From DASUBV01 sp035763085 (GTDB lineage: Bacteria > Actinomycetota > Actinomycetes > Streptosporangiales > Streptosporangiaceae): DNA of 23,031 bases. The notes under the pieces are model-generated. The model was not told the origin of the DNA. It worked only from the letters and a program-made list of their open reading frames with translations, and made no database searches. The stretch lies in assembly GCA_035763085.1 (NCBI GenBank), contig DASUBV010000370.1, positions 1-23,031 of the forward strand, read 5' to 3'. The translations under genes and the position numbers were made by a program. Shown here one piece after another: positions 1 through 7,024 of this stretch (position 1 is the stretch's first letter; each line of letters opens with the position of its first letter).

Positions 1-12
1 CTGGCCGCGGCG

Positions 13-2130
13 GTGACCGGAGTCCTGCGGCTGCTGACGGTGCCGGAGCACAACCTGATCGCCGGGGCGGCCGGGGTGGTCGCGGCCAGCCTCGTGTGGC
101 TACCGGCCACCCGGCGCTGGAAGGCTCGGGCCCACCTGTGCTGGACATCCAGCGTGTTCCTGTTCGTGGTGTACCTGGTGTACGCGCTGGAGTGGACCAT
201 CGCCAGTCACCTCGGCCCGGCCAGCACCGCGGGCGGGGTGCTGCTGTGGATCTTCGAGGTCGCCGCCGCCGTGCTGTGCTGCGCGTACCTGTGGGAGATC
301 TGTGACGCGCTGGGCACTGAGCACTGGCGGCGGCGGGTGACCGCGACTGCCGAGCTTCCGGCCGTAGATGACGAGCTGCCGTTCGTCAGCCTGCATGTCC
401 CGGCCCACAACGAGCCGCCCGACATGGTGATCGAGACGCTGACCTCGCTGATCAGCCTCGACTATCCCCGTTATGAAGTGGTCCTGATCGACGACAACAC
501 CGAGGACGAGTCACTGTGGCGGCCAGTCGAGCAGTGGTGCGCTGGCCATGGCGTCGCTTTCGCCCACCTGGCGGACTGGCCGGGCTATAAGTCCGGAGCG
601 CTGAACTACGCACTGCGCCAGGTGACCGATCCGCGCGCGGAGCTGATCGGCGTGGTCGATTCCGACTACCAGCTCGACCCAGGTTTCCTGCGCCGCTGCG
701 CGCCGGCCTTCGCTGACCCCTGGGTGGGCTTCATCCAGGCGCCGCAGGACTACCGCGACTGGGAGCACTCGCCGTACTACCGGCGGCTGTACTACAGCTA
801 CAAGTACTTCTTCGCCGTGTCGCAGCCCTCCCGCAATGAGCGGGACGGCGCGATCTTCGCCGGCACGATGGGGCTGATCCGGCGGACCGCGCTTGACCAG
901 CTGGGCGGCTGGGACGAGTGGTGCATCACCGAGGACGCCGAGCTGTCGCTGCGCCTGCTGCGGGCGGGCTGGAACGGCCTTCACGTCGACCAGACCTGGG
1001 GCCGCGGGATCATGCCGCTGACCTTTGAGGCGCTGAAGGGCCAGCGCTACCGGTGGTGCTTCGGCGGGATTCAGATCCTGCGCATGCACGGGCGGTCGAT
1101 GATTCCCGGCCGGCAGTCCGCGGCGAACCGGCTCACGACGGCGCAGCGATGGGCGTACCTGGCGGGCGCCCTGCAGTGGTACGGGGACCTGCTCGGCTTG
1201 GTGTTCCTGGTGTTCCTGCTGGCCGGCGCGGCGAACCTGGCCCTGGGCGGCGGGGAGCTGTTCCGCAGGCTCACCGCGTTCCTGGTGGCCACGGTGCCGG
1301 TGCTGGTCGGACTCGGGTTGGTGCGGGCCGTGGCCCTGCTCCGGCGCGGCACCGGCGCGTCCTGGCGGGATGCCATCGGGGCGTTCTTCATCTGGCAGTC
1401 GACATCGGTGGTGGTGGCCCGCGCGTCGCTGCTGGGCTTGTTCGCGCGCAAGGCGGCATTCCTGCGCACGCCCAAGACCAGCGAGAAGGCGCGCTGGTGG
1501 GAGGCGCTGCGAGCGAACTGGGCGGAATCGGCCCTGGCGCTGATGGGCCTGGCCGGCATCGTCGGCGCGCTGACCCGGGCGACCCAGCTCAGCGGGGTAC
1601 TGCTGGCGGCGCTGCTGGTGTTCCCAACGCTCGGCCTGGCGGCCGCGCCGGTCAACAGCTGGGCCGCTCAGCGGGCGGCTCTGCCGCGCTGGCTCAGCGA
1701 TCGGCGCCAGACGGAGTACCGTCGGGACCGGCGCGCATTCGCCGCCGGCGCAGCGACCGGCGGAGCTGTCGCGGTGTTCGGGGTGGCCCTGGCCGCGGTG
1801 GCTTTGCTGCTGGGCAACAGCCATCATGTCGCGCCGGGCCCGGCCCTGATCGGGCCCGCGCAGGGGCGGTCGTCAGCGCCTGCATCCAGCGGATCGCCCG
1901 GCCCAGGGCCTTCGGGGACGTCAGCGTCGACAAGCCCGCCCGGGTCCGCTTCGCCGTCGTCGACGGCGCCGGCTTCACCCACGCCCTCGGCGTCGCCGAC
2001 ATCGACCTCGCCGACGCCGTCAACCTCGGCGCCGACATCGAGCCCGGCACCGTCGAGTTCACCGGCTGGCAGGCTGGCCTCGGGATCGCCGTCGACTAGG
2101 TCGGGGCACGGTGGCTGGCCGAGGCGATGA
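13..2130 (+). CDS. Processive GT2 family glycosyltransferase (cellulose synthase/GlcNAc-transferase-like), possibly partial at 5' end
   Basis: Membrane glycosyltransferase that should polymerise or transfer a sugar from a nucleotide-sugar to a cell-surface acceptor. About three hydrophobic segments (roughly 17-33, 46-65, 74-94) precede a cytoplasmic GT-A domain (about 123-350). That domain has the family motifs: Asp pair 160-161, DSD at 216-218 (metal/UDP binding), TED at 306-308 (catalytic base) and QRYRW at 344-348, the QxxRW signature of processive beta-glycosyltransferases. Further helices lie at about 390-410, 421-443, 505-545 and 580-600. The last 100 residues are a Pro/Ser/Thr/Ala-rich tail, presumably extracytoplasmic. 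The sugar cannot be inferred. The GTG at 13 has no visible ribosome-binding site and the frame is open to base 1, so the true start may lie left of the window. The gene converges on the response regulator downstream. Confidence 0.9.
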   Translation: MTGVLRLLTVPEHNLIAGAAGVVAASLVWLPATRRWKARAHLCWTSSVFLFVVYLVYALEWTIASHLGPASTAGGVLLWIFEVAAAVLCCAYLWEICDALGTEHWRRRVTATAELPAVDDELPFVSLHVPAHNEPPDMVIETLTSLISLDYPRYEVVLIDDNTEDESLWRPVEQWCAGHGVAFAHLADWPGYKSGALNYALRQVTDPRAELIGVVDSDYQLDPGFLRRCAPAFADPWVGFIQAPQDYRDWEHSPYYRRLYYSYKYFFAVSQPSRNERDGAIFAGTMGLIRRTALDQLGGWDEWCITEDAELSLRLLRAGWNGLHVDQTWGRGIMPLTFEALKGQRYRWCFGGIQILRMHGRSMIPGRQSAANRLTTAQRWAYLAGALQWYGDLLGLVFLVFLLAGAANLALGGGELFRRLTAFLVATVPVLVGLGLVRAVALLRRGTGASWRDAIGAFFIWQSTSVVVARASLLGLFARKAAFLRTPKTSEKARWWEALRANWAESALALMGLAGIVGALTRATQLSGVLLAALLVFPTLGLAAAPVNSWAAQRAALPRWLSDRRQTEYRRDRRAFAAGAATGGAVAVFGVALAAVALLLGNSHHVAPGPALIGPAQGRSSAPASSGSPGPGPSGTSASTSPPGSASPSSTAPASPTPSASPTSTSPTPSTSAPTSSPAPSSSPAGRLASGSPSTRSGHGGWPRR

Positions 2131-2173
2131 AGCGCCCGGCTCCGGGCCGTTAAGCCGCAGCGGTCTGGGGCCG

Positions 2174-2214
2174 GGCTCACCCTGAGGCCACGCAGCCAGG
2201 CTCGCCCCGAGGCC
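2174..2214. repeat. Short direct repeat in convergent gap
   Basis: Two 16-base copies (2174-2189 and 2199-2214), differing at two positions with a 25-base period, lie in the 107-base gap between the convergent glycosyltransferase and response-regulator genes. A partial third copy (GGCTCGCC) follows at 2216-2223. There is also a weak 5-bp hairpin right after the glycosyltransferase stop (2134-2147). I see no convincing U-tract terminator. Confidence 0.4.
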
Positions 2215-2237
2215 GGGCTCGCCGGTACCCGGGGCGG

Positions 2238-2936
2238 TCAGGTGGTCCAGCCGGGGCGGACCAGCCCGGCCTCGTAGGCGGCGACCACGAGCTGAGCCCG
2301 GTCCCGCGCGCCGAGCTTCATCATGGCCCGCGCGGCATGCGTCTTGGCGGTGGACGGGCTCATGTACAGCTGGCCGGCGATCTCGTCGTTCGACATGCCG
2401 CGGGCGATCAGGATCAGCACCTCGCGCTCGCGTGCGGTGAGCAGGTCCAGGCCCGGCGGCTGGCGCATCGGCCGGGTCCGGGCGGCGAACTCGGCCACCA
2501 GCCGCCGGGTCACCGTCGGCGACAGCAGTGCGTCTCCCCCGGCCGCGACGCGCACCGCGCGGATCAGTTCGGCGGCGTCGGTGTCCTTCAGCAGGAATCC
2601 TGCCGCGCCGGCCCGCAGTCCCTCGAACACATACTCGTCGAGGTCGAAGGTCGTGACGATCACGATGTGCACCCCGCCGAGGCCGGACCGGGCCGCGATG
2701 CGCCGGGTGGCCTCGATGCCGTCCAGGCCGGGCATCCGGATGTCCATCAGCACCACATCGGGCCGGGTCCGCTCAGCCAGCGCAACCGCCTCGGTGCCGT
2801 CTGCGGCCTCGCCCACCACCTCGATGTCATCCTCGGCATCGAGCAGCGCGGCGAACCCGGCGCGCACCAGCGCCTGGTCGTCGGCGAGCACGACCCGGAT
2901 CAGGCCGTCGTCGCGGGCCGGCGCGGATGCCGTCAT
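2238..2936 (-). CDS. NarL/FixJ-family response regulator (LuxR-type HTH)
   Basis: DNA-binding response regulator of a two-component system, 232 aa from the chosen ATG, a normal size for the family. The receiver domain (about 12-125) shows the acidic pair DD (19-20), the phospho-acceptor Asp 65 in MDIRMPG, Thr 95/96 and Lys 117 in LLKD. The C-terminal LuxR-type helix-turn-helix (about 166-225) starts with LTAREREVL and continues through the recognition helix (STAKTH). The frame stays open upstream to 3146, but that extension is Pro/Arg/Ala-rich and unlike the family. The ATG at 2936 sits directly at the receiver domain and 6 bases after a -10-like hexamer. No kinase gene is adjacent. The NarL-type kinase at 9523-10872 equally lacks a regulator, so the two may be partners; that pairing is inference. 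Confidence 0.93.
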   Translation of the reverse strand: MTASAPARDDGLIRVVLADDQALVRAGFAALLDAEDDIEVVGEAADGTEAVALAERTRPDVVLMDIRMPGLDGIEATRRIAARSGLGGVHIVIVTTFDLDEYVFEGLRAGAAGFLLKDTDAAELIRAVRVAAGGDALLSPTVTRRLVAEFAARTRPMRQPPGLDLLTAREREVLILIARGMSNDEIAGQLYMSPSTAKTHAARAMMKLGARDRAQLVVAAYEAGLVRPGWTT

Positions 2937-3188
2937 CCTCTGACCGTATGCCCGGCCTGGGTCAGGTGTCGTCATCGCCACGGCTACCCGCGCTACGCCA
3001 CCCGTGGTACGCCCAGCTGCCCGCGGGGCCGAGATTCCCGCGAGCCGCACGCCGGCCCGGTTGCCAGCCTGGCGGCTGGAGCCACGGACGGGTGGAGGCG
3101 CCGGCGGGTGGAGGCCCGGCCGCTGGAGGCACCGGCGGGAAGGCACCGGCGGCTGGACGTGCGGGGCGGGTGGGGTCGTGCGGGGCGG
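2937..3188. other. Intergenic gap, no gene supported
   Basis: This 252-base stretch separates two minus-strand genes. Besides the putative promoter close to 2936 it holds G-rich imperfect repeats of the type ggaggc-ccggcgg (about 3090-3150). The open frames across it have low-complexity Arg/Gly/Pro translations and look like composition artefacts. Confidence 0.4.
2943..2972 (-). promoter_or_regulatory. Putative promoter of the response regulator (leaderless)
   Basis: On the minus strand, TACGGT (2943-2948) fits the actinobacterial -10 pattern TAnnnT. It is preceded, after 18 bases, by ACGACA (2967-2972), which matches the GACA part of TTGACA. Only six bases (cagagg) separate the -10 from the ATG at 2936, so transcription would begin at about the start codon. 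AGAGG abuts the ATG with no usable Shine-Dalgarno spacing, which agrees with a leaderless mRNA. Confidence 0.4.
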
Positions 3189-3806
3189 CTAACTCTGCTG
3201 ACGGGTGGCGGGCGGGGTGCGACGGCCCAGGAGCAGCGCCTCGGCGATCAGCAGGATGGCCATGAGGCAAGAGTGGTAGATGATGTCCGGTACCCGCCCG
3301 TCGCTGATGGTCACGGTCATGCCGTAGGCCACGCCGATGATGGCGAAAGTGCTGGCGGCCAGCGCGACCCGGCGTGCCTGGCCGCGGGCGGCCGCGGCAC
3401 GGGCCGCAGGCGATGCGGTCAGGTACACGGCGGCGCCGACCGCGAGCACGAAGGCGATGACAGCCTCGGGGATAGAGGCATCGTAGAAGCTCTCGCCCCG
3501 GATCTCGGCGAAGCCGAGCGGAATGTGCCCGTTGCGGTGCAGGTAGGCGGCCACGCCGAGGGTGATCGCGGCCAGCAGCATCAGCAGCCCGGCGGCCGGG
3601 CCGCGACCTGCCGCGGCGTCGCGGTCAGCCGGCACCGGGCGGCCGGGCGGCACCTGGCTGCCGGGGAATGCCGGACTGTCGGGGAATGCGGGGCTGCCCT
3701 CGAGTACGGGGCTGCCGGGCAGTGGCTGATTGCCAGGGCGTGCCTGATTGCTGAGCTCGTCGGGGACCGGCGGGCGGGTCGGGCCCGCGTCGCTGCCTGC
3801 CATCAT
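3189..3806 (-). CDS. Four-helix membrane protein of unknown function
   Basis: I do not recognise a family. The 205-residue protein has a Pro/Gly/Ser-rich cytoplasmic-looking N-terminus (1-69) with short repeats of the type GSPAFP. Four predicted membrane helices follow at about 70-89, 111-131, 145-167 and 174-194, with a loop carrying IPLGFAEIRGESFYDAS between helices 1 and 2. The start was chosen at the first of two adjacent ATGs (3806) because GAGAGG lies six bases upstream. The frame stays open further upstream to 4259, but that part is Arg/Pro-rich and overlaps the divergent glycosyltransferase gene, so I treat it as non-coding. It lies 252 bases upstream of the response regulator on the same strand and is divergent from the GT28 gene. 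Its role is unknown. Confidence 0.72.
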   Translation of the reverse strand: MMAGSDAGPTRPPVPDELSNQARPGNQPLPGSPVLEGSPAFPDSPAFPGSQVPPGRPVPADRDAAAGRGPAAGLLMLLAAITLGVAAYLHRNGHIPLGFAEIRGESFYDASIPEAVIAFVLAVGAAVYLTASPAARAAAARGQARRVALAASTFAIIGVAYGMTVTISDGRVPDIIYHSCLMAILLIAEALLLGRRTPPATRQQS

Positions 3807-3884
3807 GGTCGGCCTCTCTTCTGTTCCGGTTCGCTGGTTACCGTGCCAGGATCGGCCGGACAGGCGGCCTGGGTCGTCAGCCCG

Positions 3885-3897
3885 CCGGACAGTCCGG
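3885..3897. promoter_or_regulatory. Small palindrome in divergent gap
   Basis: CCGGAC-a-GTCCGG is a perfect 6+1+6 palindrome inside the 181-base gap between the divergent genes starting at 3806 and 3988. It could be an operator. In such G+C-rich DNA a 6-bp arm can also occur by chance, and no clear -35/-10 pair is visible beside it. Confidence 0.2.
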
Positions 3898-3987
3898 AGC
3901 CGGCGTGAGCGCGAGAGCGGGGCACGGCGGCTACGTCGGCGGGCGCAGGTCGCGACTCTGCGCGGCAGCCCGATGGAGTAGCCGGCT

Positions 3988-5889
3988 GTGACCACGCGAT
4001 GGACGACCGACGCCCTGACTGGCTGCGAGCATGGCCGCATGGCGAGAACCGAGCGTGTCGCAGTCCGGCCAGCGCTGGCCGATGACCCGTCACCGGCGGG
4101 CTGGCCGGGCGCCGGAGCAGTTCCGGGCCGACCGGGCGCCGGAGCACCGGCGGGCTGGCGGGGCGCCGGAGCAGTTCCGGGCCGGCTGGCGGCGAAGGAG
4201 TCGGCTGCAGGCGAGCCGGAACCGGCGCCAACGCCCTTGCTGTTCCTGATCTCCGACACCGGCGGCGGGCATCGGACTGCCGCCGTCGCGGTGCAGCAGG
4301 CGCTGGCCCGGGTCTACCCGGGCCAGTTCGCCGTCACGCTGTATGACCCGCTCGGCGGGCCAGATGCGGCGCGGCTGCTGCGCTGGGTGGCGCGGCTGTA
4401 CGGGCCGGTGACCCGGCAGGCGCCGTGGCTGTGGGGCGCGGCCTACTACCTCACCAACTCCCGCGCCGCGGTGAAGCTGCTCGGGGTGACGCTGCTGCGA
4501 CTGGCGGACCGGCCGGTGGTCAGGACGGTGACGGCGCAGCGCCCGGCAGCGATTGTGTCTTTCCACCCGCTGACCGGTCTGGCCGCCGTCCGGGCCAGCG
4601 CCGGCCAGAGCAGCGCGAGGTTCGCCGGCACGAGGTTCGCGATGAGGGCCGCCAGCACGAGGCGGGCCAGTCCTGGCCGGGCTGGCGAACACCGGCCCGG
4701 CGGATACCGGCCCGGCGAGCACGAGACAGGCGACCACCGGGCAGACTCCTTCGCTGCCCGCGCCGTGCCGGTGGTCACGGTGGTCACCGACCTCGGCGCG
4801 GCGCATGCGTCGTGGTGGCATGCCGCGGGCGACCTGACCATCGTGCCGCCGGGCCAGCCGCGGCTCGGGCGCGCCATGGACCGGGGCAGCCACCGCGTCG
4901 TGCGGGCCGGGCCGCCGGCCGGACGGGAGTTCTGGGCCGGGCCGGTCCCGGCTGCGGAGCGCGCGGCGCTGCGCCGGGCGCTGGGGTCCGCGTTGCAGCG
5001 GGAACTCGGCCGGGCGCCGGGCACGACGGCGGATCCGCCCAGGATGGGCGACGACCGGCTGCTGATCGTGCTGACCGGCGGCGGCGAGGGTTGCGGGGGC
5101 ATCGGACGGCGGGCCGCGGCGCTGCTGCGGCGGTTCGCTGACGTGCAGGTGGTGGCCGTCTGCGGGCGCAATGACCAGCTGCGGCGGCGGCTGCTGCGCC
5201 GGGCCAGCCGCGTCGGCCGGGCAAGCCGCGCCGTCCCGGCTAGCCACCTCAGCGAGCGGCTCATCGTCACCGGCTACACCCATCACCTGCCCGCGCTGCT
5301 GCGCTGTGCTGACCTCGTCGTCACTAAGGCAGGCCCCGGCACGATCACCGAGGCGACCTGCTGCGGGGCGCCGCTCCTGCTCACCGCGCAACTGCCCGGC
5401 CAGGAGCGACGCAACGCCGGGCTGGTCATCCGCGCCGGGGCGGGCCGCCGGGTTCCGGGCGTGCGCCGCCTGGTGGCCGAGGTCGGGCGGCTGCGGGACG
5501 ACCGCGCGGCGATCGACAGGCTGCGCGCGGCGTCAGCCCGGCTCGGGCGGCCCGGTGACACCCGCGACATCGCCCGGCTCATCGCCGATCTCGCCAGCCG
5601 CGGGCCCGCAACAGGGGCCGAGCCCGCGACCCGCGCCGAGCCACCCGCCCGGGCCGAGCCCGCGACAGCAGCCCGCCCCGCACTCCTGGCCAGCGCCGCG
5701 AGCACCACCGCCGCAGACCAGGGCGATACCAGGGCCGCGCGCCGCGACTCCCCCGCCGCGCCCGCGACCCGCGCCGAGCCCGCGGCCCGGGGCGAGCCCG
5801 CGGCCCGGGGCGAGCCGCCGGCCCGGGGCGAGCCTGCGACAGCAGCCGGTCCTGCGCTCCTGACCAGCGGCGGGAGCCGTCGTGGCTAG
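3988..5889 (+). CDS. GT28 / MGDG-synthase-like glycolipid glycosyltransferase
   Basis: Predicted cytosolic or membrane-associated GT-B transferase that adds a sugar from a nucleotide-sugar to a lipid acceptor (diacylglycerol glycosyltransferase/MurG-like group). The N-terminal Rossmann half (about 83-315) opens with LLFLISDTGGGH, the GGGH acceptor loop typical of MGDG synthases, and has SFHPLTG at 191-197. The C-terminal GT28 half (about 356-535) has GGGEG at 364-368 and GYTHHLPALLRCADLVVTK followed by GPGTITEA (449-456), the nucleotide-sugar site. At 633 aa it is longer than usual. The extra length is an N-terminal Pro/Gly/Ala leader with a repeated block, an Arg/His/Gly-rich insert (about 205-256) and a repeated Ala/Glu/Pro/Arg tail (about 538-633). 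The GTG start at 3988 has GGAG nine bases upstream; ATG 4039 is an alternative. Its stop overlaps the start of the glycoside hydrolase. Confidence 0.85.
   Translation: MTTRWTTDALTGCEHGRMARTERVAVRPALADDPSPAGWPGAGAVPGRPGAGAPAGWRGAGAVPGRLAAKESAAGEPEPAPTPLLFLISDTGGGHRTAAVAVQQALARVYPGQFAVTLYDPLGGPDAARLLRWVARLYGPVTRQAPWLWGAAYYLTNSRAAVKLLGVTLLRLADRPVVRTVTAQRPAAIVSFHPLTGLAAVRASAGQSSARFAGTRFAMRAASTRRASPGRAGEHRPGGYRPGEHETGDHRADSFAARAVPVVTVVTDLGAAHASWWHAAGDLTIVPPGQPRLGRAMDRGSHRVVRAGPPAGREFWAGPVPAAERAALRRALGSALQRELGRAPGTTADPPRMGDDRLLIVLTGGGEGCGGIGRRAAALLRRFADVQVVAVCGRNDQLRRRLLRRASRVGRASRAVPASHLSERLIVTGYTHHLPALLRCADLVVTKAGPGTITEATCCGAPLLLTAQLPGQERRNAGLVIRAGAGRRVPGVRRLVAEVGRLRDDRAAIDRLRAASARLGRPGDTRDIARLIADLASRGPATGAEPATRAEPPARAEPATAARPALLASAASTTAADQGDTRAARRDSPAAPATRAEPAARGEPAARGEPPARGEPATAAGPALLTSGGSRRG
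4091..4184 (+). repeat. 40-bp direct repeat inside glycosyltransferase N-terminus
   Basis: Positions 4091-4130 and 4145-4184 are two 40-base copies differing at a single base (c/g at copy position 15), with a 54-base (18-codon) period. They encode the repeated leader PAGWxGAGAVPGR. The period keeps the reading frame, so copy number could change without a frameshift. Confidence 0.8.
5623..5877 (+). repeat. Duplicated and expanded Ala/Arg/Glu/Pro tail repeat
   Basis: The C-terminal tail of the GT28 protein consists of two related blocks. Residues 546-572 (5623-5703) run from PATRAEP to ATAARPALLASAAS. Residues 592-630 (5761-5877) run from PATRAEP to ATAAGPALLTSGGS. The second block has extra in-frame 18-bp units encoding PAARGE/PPARGE around 5780-5835. 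This looks like an in-frame duplication followed by slippage expansion. Confidence 0.75.
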
Positions 5890-7024
5890 GCTGCGCGTGC
5901 GGCGGGCCGCGCAGCCGCTGACCGACCGCTGGGCCCAGGTGCCAGTGGCACCGCGCGGCGCGACCCGGCTGGGCATCAGCTTCCGGCCGCTGCAGGCCGC
6001 TGAGCTCGGCCTCGATCCGCAGGCCGCGCTCGGCCAGCTGCTGGCCTATCCGTTCCCGCTGATCCGGCTCGCCGCCTACTGGTGCCGTATCGAGCCTGGC
6101 CCCGGCACCTTCTGCCCCGCCGAGCTCGACCGCCAGATCGACGCCGCCGAGCGGGCCGGCAAGCAGGTCATCGTGTGCGTGGGTCCGGTCAAGGCGTTCG
6201 GGTACCCCGAGTTCTTCGTGCCGCCGCACCACCTGCCCCGGCCGCTGCCCGAGCGGCGCCTGATCACCCCGGCCAGCCACCCCGCGCTGCTGGCCGCCAG
6301 CTGCGCGTTCGCCACCCGCCTGGTCGAGCGGTACCGTGACCGGCTCGCGATCATCGCCTGGCAGGTCGAGCACGAGGCCGCCGACCCGCTGGGCATGGAG
6401 CACTCGTGGCGACTGTCGCGGGAATTTGTCCAGAACGAGGTGACCGCCGTGCGGGTCGCTGACCCCAGCCGGCCCGTCCTGATGAACGGGTTCCTGCCTG
6501 CGTCGGGGCCGGTCGCGCTGCAGCAGTGGTGGCGCACCCGCGATCAGGGCGACTCCCTGGCCGTGGCCGGCGACCTGGCCGACATCGTCGGCATCGACTT
6601 CTACCCCCGGCACGCGCTGGCCGGTGCCGGGCCGGTATCGGCGTACCTGGACGGCAGCCCGGACCGGCAGTGGCCGCGCCGCCGCCGGTATCCCCGGCCG
6701 GGCCCGGTGCTGGACCAGGTCGCGGCGGCCGCGCGGCGGCTGATGATCTCCGAGGGCCAGGCCGAGCCCTGGGAGGCGGTCACCACCCCGCCGAGCCCGG
6801 ACCGGCAGGCCATGTACAGCTGCCGTCCGGAGGATGTCATCGCGACCTACAGCCAGTGCCTGGGCTGGGCCGGCCGGCAGCGCCCCGTTATTGAGTGCTA
6901 TCTGTTCTGGGGCGCGGAGTACTGGCTGGCGCGCGAGCGGCAAGGGGACCCGCGCTACCTGCGCGCGTTCGGGCGGGTGCTCGCCGAGTCGGGGTCGGTC
7001 AGCGGGTCCGCTCCCGGTAGCTGA
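5882..7024 (+). CDS. Clan GH-A-like glycoside hydrolase (GH5/GH42-like TIM barrel)
   Basis: Predicted cytosolic glycosidase, 380 aa, without a signal peptide or membrane segment. Barrel landmarks run in order: RLGISFRPL (29-37), PLIRLAAYWCRIEPGPGTF (59-77) as in GH42/GH5 strand 2, KQVIVCVGPV (94-103), then AIIAWQVEHE (156-165) where Glu 163 or 165 should be the acid/base. DIVGIDFYP (234-242) and LMISEGQAEPW (287-297) follow, with Glu 291 the likely nucleophile, and then ECYLFWGAEYW (338-348). The residue before the acid/base is not the usual Asn. The GTG start has GGGAG five bases upstream and overlaps the end of the upstream glycosyltransferase by eight bases, so the two are translationally coupled. 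It may trim or turn over the sugar made by its partner; the substrate is unknown. The 3' end overlaps the convergent permease gene by 26 bases. Confidence 0.82.
   Translation: MARLRVRRAAQPLTDRWAQVPVAPRGATRLGISFRPLQAAELGLDPQAALGQLLAYPFPLIRLAAYWCRIEPGPGTFCPAELDRQIDAAERAGKQVIVCVGPVKAFGYPEFFVPPHHLPRPLPERRLITPASHPALLAASCAFATRLVERYRDRLAIIAWQVEHEAADPLGMEHSWRLSREFVQNEVTAVRVADPSRPVLMNGFLPASGPVALQQWWRTRDQGDSLAVAGDLADIVGIDFYPRHALAGAGPVSAYLDGSPDRQWPRRRRYPRPGPVLDQVAAAARRLMISEGQAEPWEAVTTPPSPDRQAMYSCRPEDVIATYSQCLGWAGRQRPVIECYLFWGAEYWLARERQGDPRYLRAFGRVLAESGSVSGSAPGS

Noticed and set aside
511..1827. 438-codon minus-strand open frame opposite the GT2 gene.
   Set aside because: Gln/Arg/Gly/Pro-rich low-complexity translation with no domain; a composition shadow of the real gene. 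The same holds for the other long opposite-strand frames over the glycosyltransferase, ThDP enzyme, ggt and oxidoreductase genes.
1690..2180. Alternative frames across the GT2 tail give protein-like translations (plus-strand ...VRFAVVDGAGFTHALG and a minus-strand Asp/Gly/Val-rich frame).
   Set aside because: The Pro/Ser/Thr-rich tail in the main frame is coded by tcg/ccg/acg-type codons, which read as Val/Asp/Gly/Ala in shifted or reverse frames. The main frame continues the membrane protein without interruption, and the alternatives lack starts with ribosome-binding sites.
2937..3146. 70-codon N-terminal extension of the response regulator.
   Set aside because: Arg/Pro/Ala-rich and unlike any receiver-domain protein. 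The ATG at 2936 fits family length and a nearby -10 hexamer.
3807..4259. 151-codon N-terminal extension of the four-helix membrane protein.
   Set aside because: It would overlap the divergent GT28 gene by about 270 bases and is low-complexity. A good ribosome-binding site lies before 3806.
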